Assembly (NCBI RefSeq): GCF_003337555.1
Contig: NZ_QPJK01000001.1
Span: forward strand, 496,001-560,000
Reading direction: 5' to 3'
Source: Pseudorhodoferax soli
Lineage (GTDB): Bacteria; Pseudomonadota; Gammaproteobacteria; Burkholderiales; Burkholderiaceae_C
DNA length: 64,000 nucleotides
The translations under genes were made by a program, and so were the position numbers. The first letter of the stretch is position 1; each line of letters begins with the position of its first letter. The notes below the pieces were generated by a model that did not search any database, was not told where the DNA came from, and was given only the letters and a program-made list of their open reading frames with translations. Below, in pieces: positions 17,601 to 24,433 of the stretch.

Positions 17601-18213
17601 GCTCCAGGCCCTGGCGCGTGGCGCTCAGTGCGTCGGGTTCGGCATGGGCGGCGATGGCCCGGTCGGCCTGCGCCGGGTCTCCGCTTTCGCGCTGCAGGCG
17701 CTCCACGCTGGCCAGGTAGCGCTGGTCGGACAGGGTGGCCGGGCCGTCGGTGTAGAAGATGCCGGCATCCTGCTCGGCGCTGCGCACCCAGCGGCAGTAG
17801 GTGTCGAAATCGCTGGTGCGCGAACCGGGGTAGCCCTCGCAGTGGCACAGCAGCGCGTCCAGCAGGGGGCCGATGTCGCGGTAGATGACCCGCATGTAGG
17901 GCTCCCAGCCGCCGTCGAAGCTCACGTTCAACGACAGATGCCAGGACTTGGAGCCGACCAGCGCAGGCGGCACCAGCGCATAGCGAAAGCCGCTGATCAT
18001 GTTGAAGCGGCCGACCGGGTCGGGGAAGGCCGAGTCGCGCAGCTCGGATTCGCGCGCGTTGCGGCGCGAGGAGTGCATCGCATCCAGCAGGCGGCGCAGC
18101 CGCTCCAGGTAGCTGATGGGTTCGAAGCCAGGGGCCAGGCCCTCGCGGACGCGCGCCTGCAAGGCAAGGTTGGTGATGCCAGCAAGGCCGCTGCCGCGCA
18201 CGTGGTTGCGCAT
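14686..18213 (-). CDS. DyP-type peroxidase fused to P450-like haem domain
   Basis: A 1175-residue protein with three parts. Residues about 1-290 match no family I recognise. Residues about 310-720 are a dye-decolourising peroxidase with GFVDGISQP (catalytic Asp about 478), the proximal haem ligand in SSHVRRANPR (His about 608) and the distal Arg in RILRRGMGYG (about 626). Residues about 760-1175 resemble cytochrome P450: an I-helix-like LLLGFAPTVHGNF and a haem-thiolate loop, DRWGLHACPGSR (Cys about 1131). A canonical ExxR motif is not evident. There is no signal peptide, so it is probably cytoplasmic. The ATG at 18213 has CAGGGA upstream, and in-frame sequence further upstream belongs to the gap. 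A sigma-54 activator lies just upstream. Likely substrates are hydroperoxides or lipids, by analogy only. Confidence 0.82.
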   Translation of the reverse strand: MRNHVRGSGLAGITNLALQARVREGLAPGFEPISYLERLRRLLDAMHSSRRNARESELRDSAFPDPVGRFNMISGFRYALVPPALVGSKSWHLSLNVSFDGGWEPYMRVIYRDIGPLLDALLCHCEGYPGSRTSDFDTYCRWVRSAEQDAGIFYTDGPATLSDQRYLASVERLQRESGDPAQADRAIAAHAEPDALSATRQGLERMLGDLEGFLPLHLRTLKGLYRLTGWWAGADGDILLRFAHLALKGLQSTLATEAFNQHPQVPLIKKLFADELAWLARPLPEPVPADRLAWNPDALQAAVLGQGLRATHGALVLLRVTDPQRAAEHLATLAPRCAAPAAAEGEVRLHIGFTMAGLRALHIDPERLDRLPAEFAEGMEPRAGLLGDLRGNHPDHWHRPLRHGVDPAREDRIELGVVHVAIMMRTIDTADEGHGLHPLIQGAVRVLGQGTGLAVLAVEPTRSRTTAPDGREHFGFVDGISQPMVAPELTPDPAPDTSPYPRQHQVRPGELVLGFANDRGDGPYPAEADGLLDRGSFLVVRKLRQRLDHLHAALEDYAEGDAQRRTELLERMMGRRQDGKPLVASGPGGDNDFRYRGADQAQCPFSSHVRRANPRDGQPGLPRILRRGMGYGPASLEAPPEADRGILFMAYCASIAEQYETVQRWLAGGNSSGVGSTQSDPLLGVPRAGQPRVFRWVDDCGAPQRADLGDKALVELQWGLYLFVPALAALERLSDFRSAPEPVLAPAPVPSSALDAWRNRLEDRDNGRATWRAVREQHGGEQHAEPYGRLLGTAGKVFPALADAPCKHFSVQGFGERMEASLGVNHLGMDPADGHKEVGPVVNAAVASIGEAQAFAAASAVAQAVLAETVRASSGAFALRHPDGRVRVAIDLMGFSEQVVGALSKLWFGLPDGQNMVVGGRSPTPDPQGKPRCPGHIIGPSRMVFGAHPQVHVTAEGELHGPMVLQAVKDQLAGGASPGLVAALRPGLAALGQAHGPDLLEREITGLLLGFAPTVHGNFLTVMKNWIEDGRLWSLQQDLAERTLAEEGPLATARAALWRPMLDTMQAEPVPPMVWRRPVVDGQPDPDATVVLGLASAIESLPPGEQARRDALLFGGDYFAPGTDRWGLHACPGSRMGVGVMLAMAAALLQAGTLRPTGSPVLLILTPKVAVPATA

Positions 18214-18264
18214 AAGTTCTATCCCTGAAATACGGGGCCTGTCAGGCCGGAGCGCAGAACTTAT
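18212..18264. promoter_or_regulatory. Inverted repeats at the start of the DyP-P450 gene
   Basis: A perfect 9-bp inverted repeat, ATAAGTTCT (18212-18220) and AGAACTTAT (18256-18264), flanks a smaller palindrome, GGCCTG-T-CAGGCC (18236-18248). The first arm touches the start codon of the DyP-P450 gene. The 106-bp gap to the sigma-54 regulator must hold the promoter. I found no canonical GG-N10-GC sigma-54 promoter in it. The repeats could be operator sites or an RNA structure that covers the ribosome binding site. Confidence 0.4.
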
Positions 18265-18319
18265 CAGGGCCTGGGCACAGCAACCGATCGACGGTCCGCA
18301 GATGTGATGAAAGCGGGCT

Positions 18320-19819
18320 TTACGTGGCGCCCTGCAGCCGGCCATACAGGGTAGCGCGCGAGATGCCGAGCAGCCGCGCGGCCGCCAGCTTGTTGCCACC
18401 GGTTTCGGCCATGGCCGCGGCGATGGCGAGCCCCTCCAGTTCGGCCACCTGCGTGGCCAAGGGCCGCAGCAGCGCGGCGTGGCCCTGGCCCTCGGGCGCA
18501 GGCGGCAGCGCGGCGGCGGCGATGGCCTCCACACCGGTCTCGGCCAGCACGCGGCGCACCTCGGCCGCGTCCACGCGCTGGCTGTCGCTGCGCATGGCCA
18601 GTTGCTCGAGCACATTGCGCAGCTCGCGGATGTTGCCGCGCCAGTGCTGGCCGGCCAGCAACGCCAGCGCATCGGGCATCAGCTCCGGCGGGACTTCGCC
18701 GCTGCGCTGGGCCAGGTCTTCGCTGAGCGCCTCCACCAGGGCCGGAATGTCGCCGCGGCGTTCGCGCAGCGGCGGCAGCTTGAGCGGCAGCACGTTGAGC
18801 CGGTAGTACAGGTCTTCACGGAAGCGCCCCTGGCGCACCAGCGCTGGCAGGTCGCGCGAGGTGGCGGCGATCACGCGCGCATCGAACGGCACCAGCCGGT
18901 TCGAGCCCAGCGGCTCGATCTCGCCCTCCTGCAGCGCGCGCAGCAGTTTGGCCTGCAACGCGGCCGGCATGTCGCCGATCTCGTCCAGGAACAAGGTGCC
19001 GCCGTCGGCCAGCTTGAACTTGCCCTCGCGCCCGCGCCGGTCGGCGCCGGTGTAGGCACCGGGCGCCACGCCGAAGAACTCGGCCTCCAGCAAGGTGTCG
19101 GGCACGGCCGCGATGTTCAGGCTCACGAACGGGCCGCGCGCGCGCGCCGACGCCAGGTGGATGGCGTGGGCCAGCAGTTCCTTGCCGGTGCCGGTCTCGC
19201 CGAGCAGCAGCACCGGGCTGGACGACTGGGCCGCGCGGCGCGCGTGGCGCTTGACCTCCAACGCCGCCGCGCTCGTGCCGATGAAGCTGGCAAAGGTGTA
19301 CTTGGCACGGCGCTGCCCGGAGCCGCCATCGCCATGCAGCAGGGCCCGGCTGCGCTGGCTGGCCAGCTCGCGGCGGGCGTCGTCCAGGTCGCGCTGCAGC
19401 AGCGCGAACTTCTCGATCAACGGCTTGAGCGTGGTCTCGGGCTGGTCGAACAACACGATGCCGATGGCGCCGATGGTCTGGCCGTCTTCCTCGCGCAGCG
19501 GAATGCGGCTGACCACGAACGTGCCGGCCTTGTTGGTCAGGAGGTCCACCAGGATGGGCTCACCGGTCTCCAGCACACGGCGCATCTGGGTGTTGGGGAT
19601 GACCTCCTCGACCGGATGGCCCTGGAATTCGTCGATGCTGGAAAAGCCCAGCGCCGGCAGGAAGCGCCGGTAGCCCTCGTTGACCCAGACGATGGTGCCG
19701 GCCTTGTCGACCAGGAACATGCCCTGGCTCATGCTGGAGAACAGGTGGAACATGGAGCGCGCGGCCAGCGCCAGCATGCTGCTGGCGTCGGGCGGCAACG
19801 CGGATTCGGTGGCGGGCAT
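18320..19819 (-). CDS. Sigma-54-dependent transcriptional activator with PAS domain
   Basis: An activator of about 499 residues. A PAS-type sensor domain (about 15-130) is followed by a coiled linker and an AAA+ domain with Walker A GETGTGKE, Walker [12 protein letters not shown] and the sigma-54 contact loop, which reads GAYTGA rather than GAFTGA. A Fis-type helix-turn-helix ([22 protein letters not shown]) closes the protein. There is no receiver domain, so the signal probably enters through PAS. The start is uncertain: ATG at 19819 or an in-frame GTG at 19840, neither with a strong ribosome binding site. It lies immediately upstream of the DyP-P450 gene on the same strand and is its likely regulator. 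Confidence 0.88.
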   Translation of the reverse strand: MPATESALPPDASSMLALAARSMFHLFSSMSQGMFLVDKAGTIVWVNEGYRRFLPALGFSSIDEFQGHPVEEVIPNTQMRRVLETGEPILVDLLTNKAGTFVVSRIPLREEDGQTIGAIGIVLFDQPETTLKPLIEKFALLQRDLDDARRELASQRSRALLHGDGGSGQRRAKYTFASFIGTSAAALEVKRHARRAAQSSSPVLLLGETGTGKELLAHAIHLASARARGPFVSLNIAAVPDTLLEAEFFGVAPGAYTGADRRGREGKFKLADGGTLFLDEIGDMPAALQAKLLRALQEGEIEPLGSNRLVPFDARVIAATSRDLPALVRQGRFREDLYYRLNVLPLKLPPLRERRGDIPALVEALSEDLAQRSGEVPPELMPDALALLAGQHWRGNIRELRNVLEQLAMRSDSQRVDAAEVRRVLAETGVEAIAAAALPPAPEGQGHAALLRPLATQVAELEGLAIAAAMAETGGNKLAAARLLGISRATLYGRLQGAT

Positions 19820-19919
19820 CGGGGCATGGTAACGGTGCACCGACGACGGCCCGGCGCGCCGCGACGGTGCGCCGTTGGCCTACAAAACCGGTCATCCAGC
19901 AGGCGCACAATGGGCCGCG

Positions 19920-20333
19920 ATGGACAGAATTCGCATCGACAAGTGGCTGTGGGCAGCGCGCTTCTACAAGACGCGCACGCTCTCGGCGGACGAGGTGGAG
20001 CGCGGCCGCGTGCAGGTCAACGGCCACGACGTGAAGCCGGCGCGCGAGGTCAAGGCGGGCGACACCGTGTCCTTGCGCCAGGGTCCGGTGCTGCGCACGG
20101 TGCTCGTGCGCGGCGTCAGCGGCCAGCGCGGCCCTGCGCCAGTGGCACAGGCGCTCTACGAAGAAACGCCCGAGAGCCTGCAGGCGCGCGCGCAGCAGGC
20201 CGAACAGCGCAGGCTGGCCCCCGAGCCGGCGCTGGCCCAGGAACACGGCCGGCCCACCAAGCGGGAACGCCGCGAGCTCGATGCCGCCACGGGTGGCTGG
20301 GGCGAGCGCTGGAGCGCCTCGGTCGATGGCTGA
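19920..20333 (+). CDS. hslR: S4-domain RNA-binding protein, Hsp15-like
   Basis: A 137-residue protein with an N-terminal S4 RNA-binding fold: RIDKWLWAARFYKTRTLSADEVERG, then VQVNGHDVKPAREVKAGD. The C-terminal tail is basic and rich in Arg and Gln. This matches Hsp15, which rescues stalled 50S subunits carrying a nascent chain. The ATG at 19920 is chosen because the homologous region starts there. It is divergent from the sigma-54 activator, with 100 bp between them. Confidence 0.88.
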   Translation: MDRIRIDKWLWAARFYKTRTLSADEVERGRVQVNGHDVKPAREVKAGDTVSLRQGPVLRTVLVRGVSGQRGPAPVAQALYEETPESLQARAQQAEQRRLAPEPALAQEHGRPTKRERRELDAATGGWGERWSASVDG

Positions 20334-20347
20334 CCCAAGGAGACACC

Positions 20348-20470
20348 ATGTGCCGCGTTCTGATCACAGCCTGTGCTGCCCTGGCACTGTTGACGGCCTG
20401 CCCCGACACCAAGGTGCCACAGGATCCGACCAAGCTGCCCACGCCCAAGGCGCTGGGCGGTGCCCGCTGA
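20348..20470 (+). CDS. Small lipoprotein, 40 residues
   Basis: A 40-residue reading frame with a strong AAGGAGA ribosome binding site 6-7 nt before the ATG. It starts 14 bp after the Hsp15-like gene. The N-terminus is a lipoprotein signal, with LLTAC giving a lipobox cysteine at residue 18, and the mature part is a short Pro/Lys-rich stretch ending KALGGAR. The function is unknown. The good ribosome binding site and lipobox make it a real gene despite its size. Confidence 0.65.
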   Translation: MCRVLITACAALALLTACPDTKVPQDPTKLPTPKALGGAR

Positions 20471-20472
20471 GT

Positions 20473-20784
20473 TCAGCCGCAGGCGACCTTGGTGATGCGG
20501 CTGCGGCCGTCCAGCGTCAGGTTGAGGCGCGCCGGGTTGAACTCCATGGTCACGGCCTGGCCAGGGCTGAGCCAGCGCACGATGCTGGCGCCCGAGCGGG
20601 CCCGCACGTCGCGCTCCAGCGTCGGGCCGAACGACTGGCCGACGGCGAACTGCGCGGCAGCGGCATCGCAGGTCGCAGGCAGGGCCGATGCCCCAGGCGC
20701 GCCGGGCCGTTCGCCCAGGCCCGCACACCCTGCCAATGCCAGCACGGCCGCGGCGGCCCCCCATTGCTTCATGCCTGTTTTCAT
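20473..20784 (-). CDS. I78-family peptidase inhibitor lipoprotein
   Basis: About 103 residues. A lipoprotein signal peptide (VLALAGC) is followed by a domain of about 70 residues with the I78 pattern: CDAAAAQFAVGQ near its start, VRWLSPGQAVTMEFNPARLNL, and the end SRITKVACG. Proteins of this family resemble small serine-protease inhibitors. It converges on the small lipoprotein gene with only 2 bp between stop codons. The start could also be the ATG at 20772. Confidence 0.75.
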   Translation of the reverse strand: MKTGMKQWGAAAAVLALAGCAGLGERPGAPGASALPATCDAAAAQFAVGQSFGPTLERDVRARSGASIVRWLSPGQAVTMEFNPARLNLTLDGRSRITKVACG

Positions 20785-20925
20785 GCGCCGCATGCTATGC
20801 CACGATCGAGCGACGCCGGAAACCCCCTTACCACGGCCAGGTACACTCTTGCCCGCTGTTACGTCCTCCGTTCGGTGGATGACAAGCGGTTCTGGCATCC
20901 TTGATGCTTGCCCGCTCCCCCAAGA

Positions 20926-21117
20926 ATGCGAGCCATGCGCAGCGCCCCCGAGTTCCTCCACGACAAGCCGTTGGTGAAAGCCACCGCCTTTCCACCGCCT
21001 CCGCCGCGCGTGCCTTCGCTGTGGCGGCACGTCCGCGTGACATTCGTGCTGCACGCGCTGGCGATGGTCACTGTGCTCACCGCCATCACGGCGCTGATCG
21101 AGCGCGCTGCGCCCTGA
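20926..21117 (+). CDS. Hypothetical small membrane protein
   Basis: About 63 residues with no family I recognise. A short basic and proline-rich N-terminus (FPPPPPR) is followed by one hydrophobic segment, FVLHALAMVTVLTAITALI, suggesting a single-pass inner-membrane protein. The start is uncertain (TTG 20908, ATG 20926 or ATG 20935), and no strong ribosome binding site is visible. It is followed after 12 bp by another small unknown gene on the same strand. Confidence 0.5.
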   Translation: MRAMRSAPEFLHDKPLVKATAFPPPPPRVPSLWRHVRVTFVLHALAMVTVLTAITALIERAAP

Positions 21118-21129
21118 ATTCCACACTGC

Positions 21130-21498
21130 ATGTCTGACACCGGCCGAACTGGGCCCCGCTACATCGAAGAACGGCTGGAACAGCTCGAACGCAGCAACGA
21201 GGAGTTGCTGGGCCTGGTCACGGCACTGACGGCGGTGACCACCGCGCTGGCCGCGACCCATCCGCAACGCGCCGTGCTGCACGAGGCCCTGGCACGTGCC
21301 GCGCCCGGCGTGCGCCAGGCCACGCAGCAGCACGGCATGAGCGAGCGCACACAGATGGTGCTGGAGGCATTCACCAATCTGCTGCACCAGACGCTGACCG
21401 AACCGCAACCGGCCAGGCTGGACGAGGCCAAGCAGGTCATCCAGGCCTTCTTGCAGCATCCACCCGAGAGCGACCCCCGGGATCATCCGGAGTCCTGA
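21130..21498 (+). CDS. Hypothetical helical protein
   Basis: A 122-residue, mostly helical soluble protein of unknown function. The segment near residues 10-30 (RYIEERLEQLERSNEELLGLV) looks like a short coiled coil, so it may oligomerise. It has no signal peptide and no cysteines. It lies in a run of three small unknown genes on the plus strand that ends at a terminator. Confidence 0.6.
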   Translation: MSDTGRTGPRYIEERLEQLERSNEELLGLVTALTAVTTALAATHPQRAVLHEALARAAPGVRQATQQHGMSERTQMVLEAFTNLLHQTLTEPQPARLDEAKQVIQAFLQHPPESDPRDHPES

Positions 21499-21536
21499 GA
21501 CAGCCGGCGCGGCCCGGGACTTGCTATTGCAACTGC

Positions 21537-21779
21537 ATGCGCGCCGAGCCCACCGTCATCCTCGAAGTCGATCGTCGCCTGGCCCTGTTCATCCTGGCCA
21601 GCCGCCCCGTCGGCACCGATGCAGCCAACGCGCAAGCATTGGCGCGATGGCGTGCCGCGCAAGAGGTGCGCAAGATCCTGCGCGATGCCTGCCCCTACAA
21701 GCCCGGCACGCAAGCCAGCAACGCATGGTTCGTCGAGAAGTATGGCGATGCCGCAGGCGCCGTGCTCGACCCCGACTGA
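21537..21779 (+). CDS. Hypothetical protein, 80 residues
   Basis: An 80-residue soluble protein of unknown function, acidic at its N-terminus (MRAEPTVILEVDRRLALF) and ending GAVLDPD. It lies last in a run of three small plus-strand genes, 20 bp before a strong terminator. Reading-frame length and placement support it. No domain is recognised. Confidence 0.55.
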   Translation: MRAEPTVILEVDRRLALFILASRPVGTDAANAQALARWRAAQEVRKILRDACPYKPGTQASNAWFVEKYGDAAGAVLDPD

Positions 21780-21799
21780 GCCTCGCCCCCCAGAAGACA

Positions 21800-21836
21800 C
21801 AAGGCCCCGCCCCGGCTGACCGGGTGCGGGGCCTTG
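21800..21836. terminator. Bidirectional terminator
   Basis: The outer stem CAAGGCCCCGC pairs with GCGGGGCCTTG, and the inner stem CCCGG pairs with CCGGG around CTGA, with one bulged base. It separates the convergent small plus-strand genes from the alpha-E gene. Confidence 0.8.
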
Positions 21837-21853
21837 TCGCTCCAGCGGGGCGC

Positions 21854-22813
21854 TCAGTTCTGCACGGGTACCAGGAACTCGCGGCTGACGTGGCTGCCCA
21901 GCTCGTTCACGCGGTCCAGGAACTGCGTAAGGAAGGCATGCAGGCCAGTCGCCAGGATCTCGTCGATGCGGCCGAACTTGAGGTCGGCGCGCAACTTGCC
22001 GGCGCGGCGCAGCGTCTCGCTGGCCGGGTCGCTGGCCACCATCTCCAGGTTGGCCAGCACCTCGTTGAGGCTGGCATGCAGCGAGCGCGGCATGTCGGCA
22101 CGCAGGATCAGCAGCTCGGCCACGCGCTCGGGCTTGATCACGTCGCGGTAGACCTTGCGGTAGACCTCGAAGGCCGAGACCGAACGCAGGATCGCGCTCC
22201 AGTGGTAGAAGTCGTACTCCTGGTCCTTTTCGCTGGCGGCGCCGTAGAAGTCACTCTCGACCGCGTGGAACTTCACGTCGACCAGGCGGGCCGTATTGTC
22301 GGCGCGCTCCAGGAACGTGCCCAGGCGCAGGAAGTAGAAGGCCTCGTCCTGCAGCATGGTGCCCAGCGTGACGCCGCGCGACAGGTGCGAGCGGAACTTG
22401 ACCCACTCGAAGAACTGCGCCGGATCGTCCTTGAACTCGCCCGACTTGAGCATGCGGTTCAGGTCCAGCCAGGTGCTGTTCGCAGTTTCCCAGACCTCGG
22501 TGGTCAGGCTGCCGCGCACGGCGCGCGCGTTCTCGCGTGCGGCCCGCAAGCAGGAGACGATGGAGGAGGGGTTGCTCTCGTCGTTGACCATGAACTCCAT
22601 GACATCGCGCGAGCTGATCTTCTCGTGCTTGGCGCTGTACAGCCCTCCGAGTTCGCTGATCGACAGCAGGCCCTGCCAGCCCAGCTGGGCCACGGCGGCG
22701 GACTGCGGCAACAGCGAGGACTGGTAGTTCACATCCAGCATGCGGGCCGTGTTTTCAGCGCGCTCGGTGTACCGGGACATCCAGAAGAGGTGATCGGCGG
22801 TGCGGCTCAGCAT
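21854..22813 (-). CDS. Alpha-E domain protein (COG2307/DUF403)
   Basis: A 319-residue all-helical protein starting MLSRTADHLFWMSRYTERAENTAR, the hallmark of alpha-E proteins. Its biochemical role has not been established. It starts 3 bp after the stop of a circularly permuted ATP-grasp gene, its constant partner. Comparative genomics has proposed that such pairs, together with transglutaminase-like proteins, make or modify amide-linked peptides. A fused version of the same two domains is encoded at 30524-33145. Confidence 0.92.
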   Translation of the reverse strand: MLSRTADHLFWMSRYTERAENTARMLDVNYQSSLLPQSAAVAQLGWQGLLSISELGGLYSAKHEKISSRDVMEFMVNDESNPSSIVSCLRAARENARAVRGSLTTEVWETANSTWLDLNRMLKSGEFKDDPAQFFEWVKFRSHLSRGVTLGTMLQDEAFYFLRLGTFLERADNTARLVDVKFHAVESDFYGAASEKDQEYDFYHWSAILRSVSAFEVYRKVYRDVIKPERVAELLILRADMPRSLHASLNEVLANLEMVASDPASETLRRAGKLRADLKFGRIDEILATGLHAFLTQFLDRVNELGSHVSREFLVPVQN

Positions 22814-22816
22814 GGA

Positions 22817-24334
22817 TTACTCCCCCTGGGTTTGTGATTGTTGTTGGCCGGGCGCAGAGGTGGCGAATGGAATGTCCGGGTCTTCCAGGATCCAGGTGTC
22901 CTTGGTGCCGCCGCCCTGCGAGGAGTTGACGACCAGCGAGCCGTCCTTGAGTGCCACGCGGGTCAGGCCGCCCGGCACCATCTGCACTTCCTTGCCCGAC
23001 AGCACGAAGGGCCGCAGGTCGATGTGGCGCGGCGCGATGCCGCTCTCCACGAAGGTCGGGCAGCTCGACAGCGACAGCGTGGGCTGGGCGATGTAGCCGC
23101 TGGGGTTGGCGATCACGGCCTTGCGGAAGTCCTCGATCTCGGCCTTGGTGGCAGCCGGGCCAACCAGCATGCCGTAGCCACCGGCGCCGTGCACCTCCTT
23201 GACGACCAGATCCTTGAGATTGGCCAGCACGTACTTGAGGTCGTCGGCCTGCCGGCACATGTAGGTCGGCACGTTGTTCAAGATGGGTTTTTCGCCCAGG
23301 TAGAACTCGATCATTTTGGGCACGTAGGGGTAGATCGACTTGTCGTCGGCCACGCCCGTGCCCACGGCATTGCAGATCACCACGTTGCCAGCCTTGTAGG
23401 CCTCCATCAGGCCCGCGCAGCCCAGCGTCGAGGTCGGGCGGAACACATCGGGATCGAGGAAGTCGTCGTCCACGCGGCGGTAGATCACGTCGACCCGCTT
23501 GGGGCCGCGCGTGGTGCGCATGTAGACGAAGTTGTCCTTGACCACGAGGTCCTGGCCCTCGACCAACTCGATGCCCATCTGCTGCGCCAGGAAGGCGTGC
23601 TCGAAGTAGGCACTGTTGTACATGCCGGGGGTCAGCACGATGACGGTCGGATCGGGCGTGGCTGGCGGCGCGGAGGCGCGCAGCGTCTCGAGCAGCAGGT
23701 CGGGGTAGTGCGCGACCGGCGCCACGTGGTGATGGCTGAACAGGTCGGGGAACAGCCGCATCATCATCTTGCGGTTTTCCAGCATGTAGCTGACCCCGCT
23801 GGGCACGCGCAGGTTGTCTTCGAGCACGTAGTACTCGCCCTTGCCCTGGGCATCGGGGGCCCGCACGATGTCCACGCCAGCAATGTGCGAGTACACGTTG
23901 TTGGGCACGTCCACACCCACCATCTCGGGGCGGAACTGCGCGTTGTTGACGATCTGTTCCTTGGGGATCAGGCCGGCCTTGATGATCTCCTGGTCGTGGT
24001 AGACGTCGTGGATGAAGCGGTTCAGCGCCGTCACGCGCTGCACCAGGCCTTTCTCCATCGACGCCCATTCGGCCGCCGGGATGATGCGCGGGATCAGATC
24101 GAAGGGAATCAGGCGTTCGGTGCCCGAACCGTCCTCGTCCTTCGCGCCGTACACCGCGAAGGTGATGCCGACACGACGAAAGATCATCTCGGCCTCGGCC
24201 CGGCGCTTGGCCATCATGTCGCCAGGTTGGCGCGCCAGCCAGGCGTCGTAGATCTTGTAGTGATCCCGGATCTGCTCACCCTTCGAGAAGAACTCGTAGG
24301 GGAGCTTGGTATACATCTCGTCAAATTTCTGCAT
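22817..24334 (-). CDS. Circularly permuted type 2 ATP-grasp protein (COG2308)
   Basis: A 505-residue predicted amide ligase. The family blocks YYVLEDNLRVPSGVSYMLENR, IDLRPFVLSG and VPGGLTRVAL are present, along with the KEVHGAGGYGM nucleotide-binding segment. The ATG at 24334 has a good AGGAG site and removes a short non-homologous extension. The protein is cytoplasmic, and its substrate is unknown. It forms a two-gene unit with the alpha-E gene. It lies upstream of, and opposite to, a second set of the same domains beyond comEC. Confidence 0.92.
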   Translation of the reverse strand: MQKFDEMYTKLPYEFFSKGEQIRDHYKIYDAWLARQPGDMMAKRRAEAEMIFRRVGITFAVYGAKDEDGSGTERLIPFDLIPRIIPAAEWASMEKGLVQRVTALNRFIHDVYHDQEIIKAGLIPKEQIVNNAQFRPEMVGVDVPNNVYSHIAGVDIVRAPDAQGKGEYYVLEDNLRVPSGVSYMLENRKMMMRLFPDLFSHHHVAPVAHYPDLLLETLRASAPPATPDPTVIVLTPGMYNSAYFEHAFLAQQMGIELVEGQDLVVKDNFVYMRTTRGPKRVDVIYRRVDDDFLDPDVFRPTSTLGCAGLMEAYKAGNVVICNAVGTGVADDKSIYPYVPKMIEFYLGEKPILNNVPTYMCRQADDLKYVLANLKDLVVKEVHGAGGYGMLVGPAATKAEIEDFRKAVIANPSGYIAQPTLSLSSCPTFVESGIAPRHIDLRPFVLSGKEVQMVPGGLTRVALKDGSLVVNSSQGGGTKDTWILEDPDIPFATSAPGQQQSQTQGE

Positions 24335-24402
24335 GGGACCAATCTCCTGTACGGAGAATAGCAAGTTGCAAGCCAGAGACGGGCGGCGCCGGACGCGGCT
24401 TT

Positions 24403-24433
24403 AAAAAAAAACCTTCACGGCTGGTGGTACCAG
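24403..24433 (-). terminator. Weak terminator at the end of comEC
   Basis: On the minus strand nine consecutive T residues (24403-24411) follow the comEC stop, preceded by a short CTGGT/ACCAG stem (24421-24433) inside the last codons. The stem is short and sits 9 nt from the T tract, so termination is only possible. The remaining gap to the ATP-grasp start shows nothing else. Confidence 0.3.

Noticed and set aside
18214-18672. The reading frame of the DyP-P450 gene stays open about 460 bp upstream of its start
   Set aside because: This stretch overlaps the end of the sigma-54 activator in another frame and encodes Arg/Trp/Cys-rich sequence. The ATG at 18213 has its own ribosome binding site.
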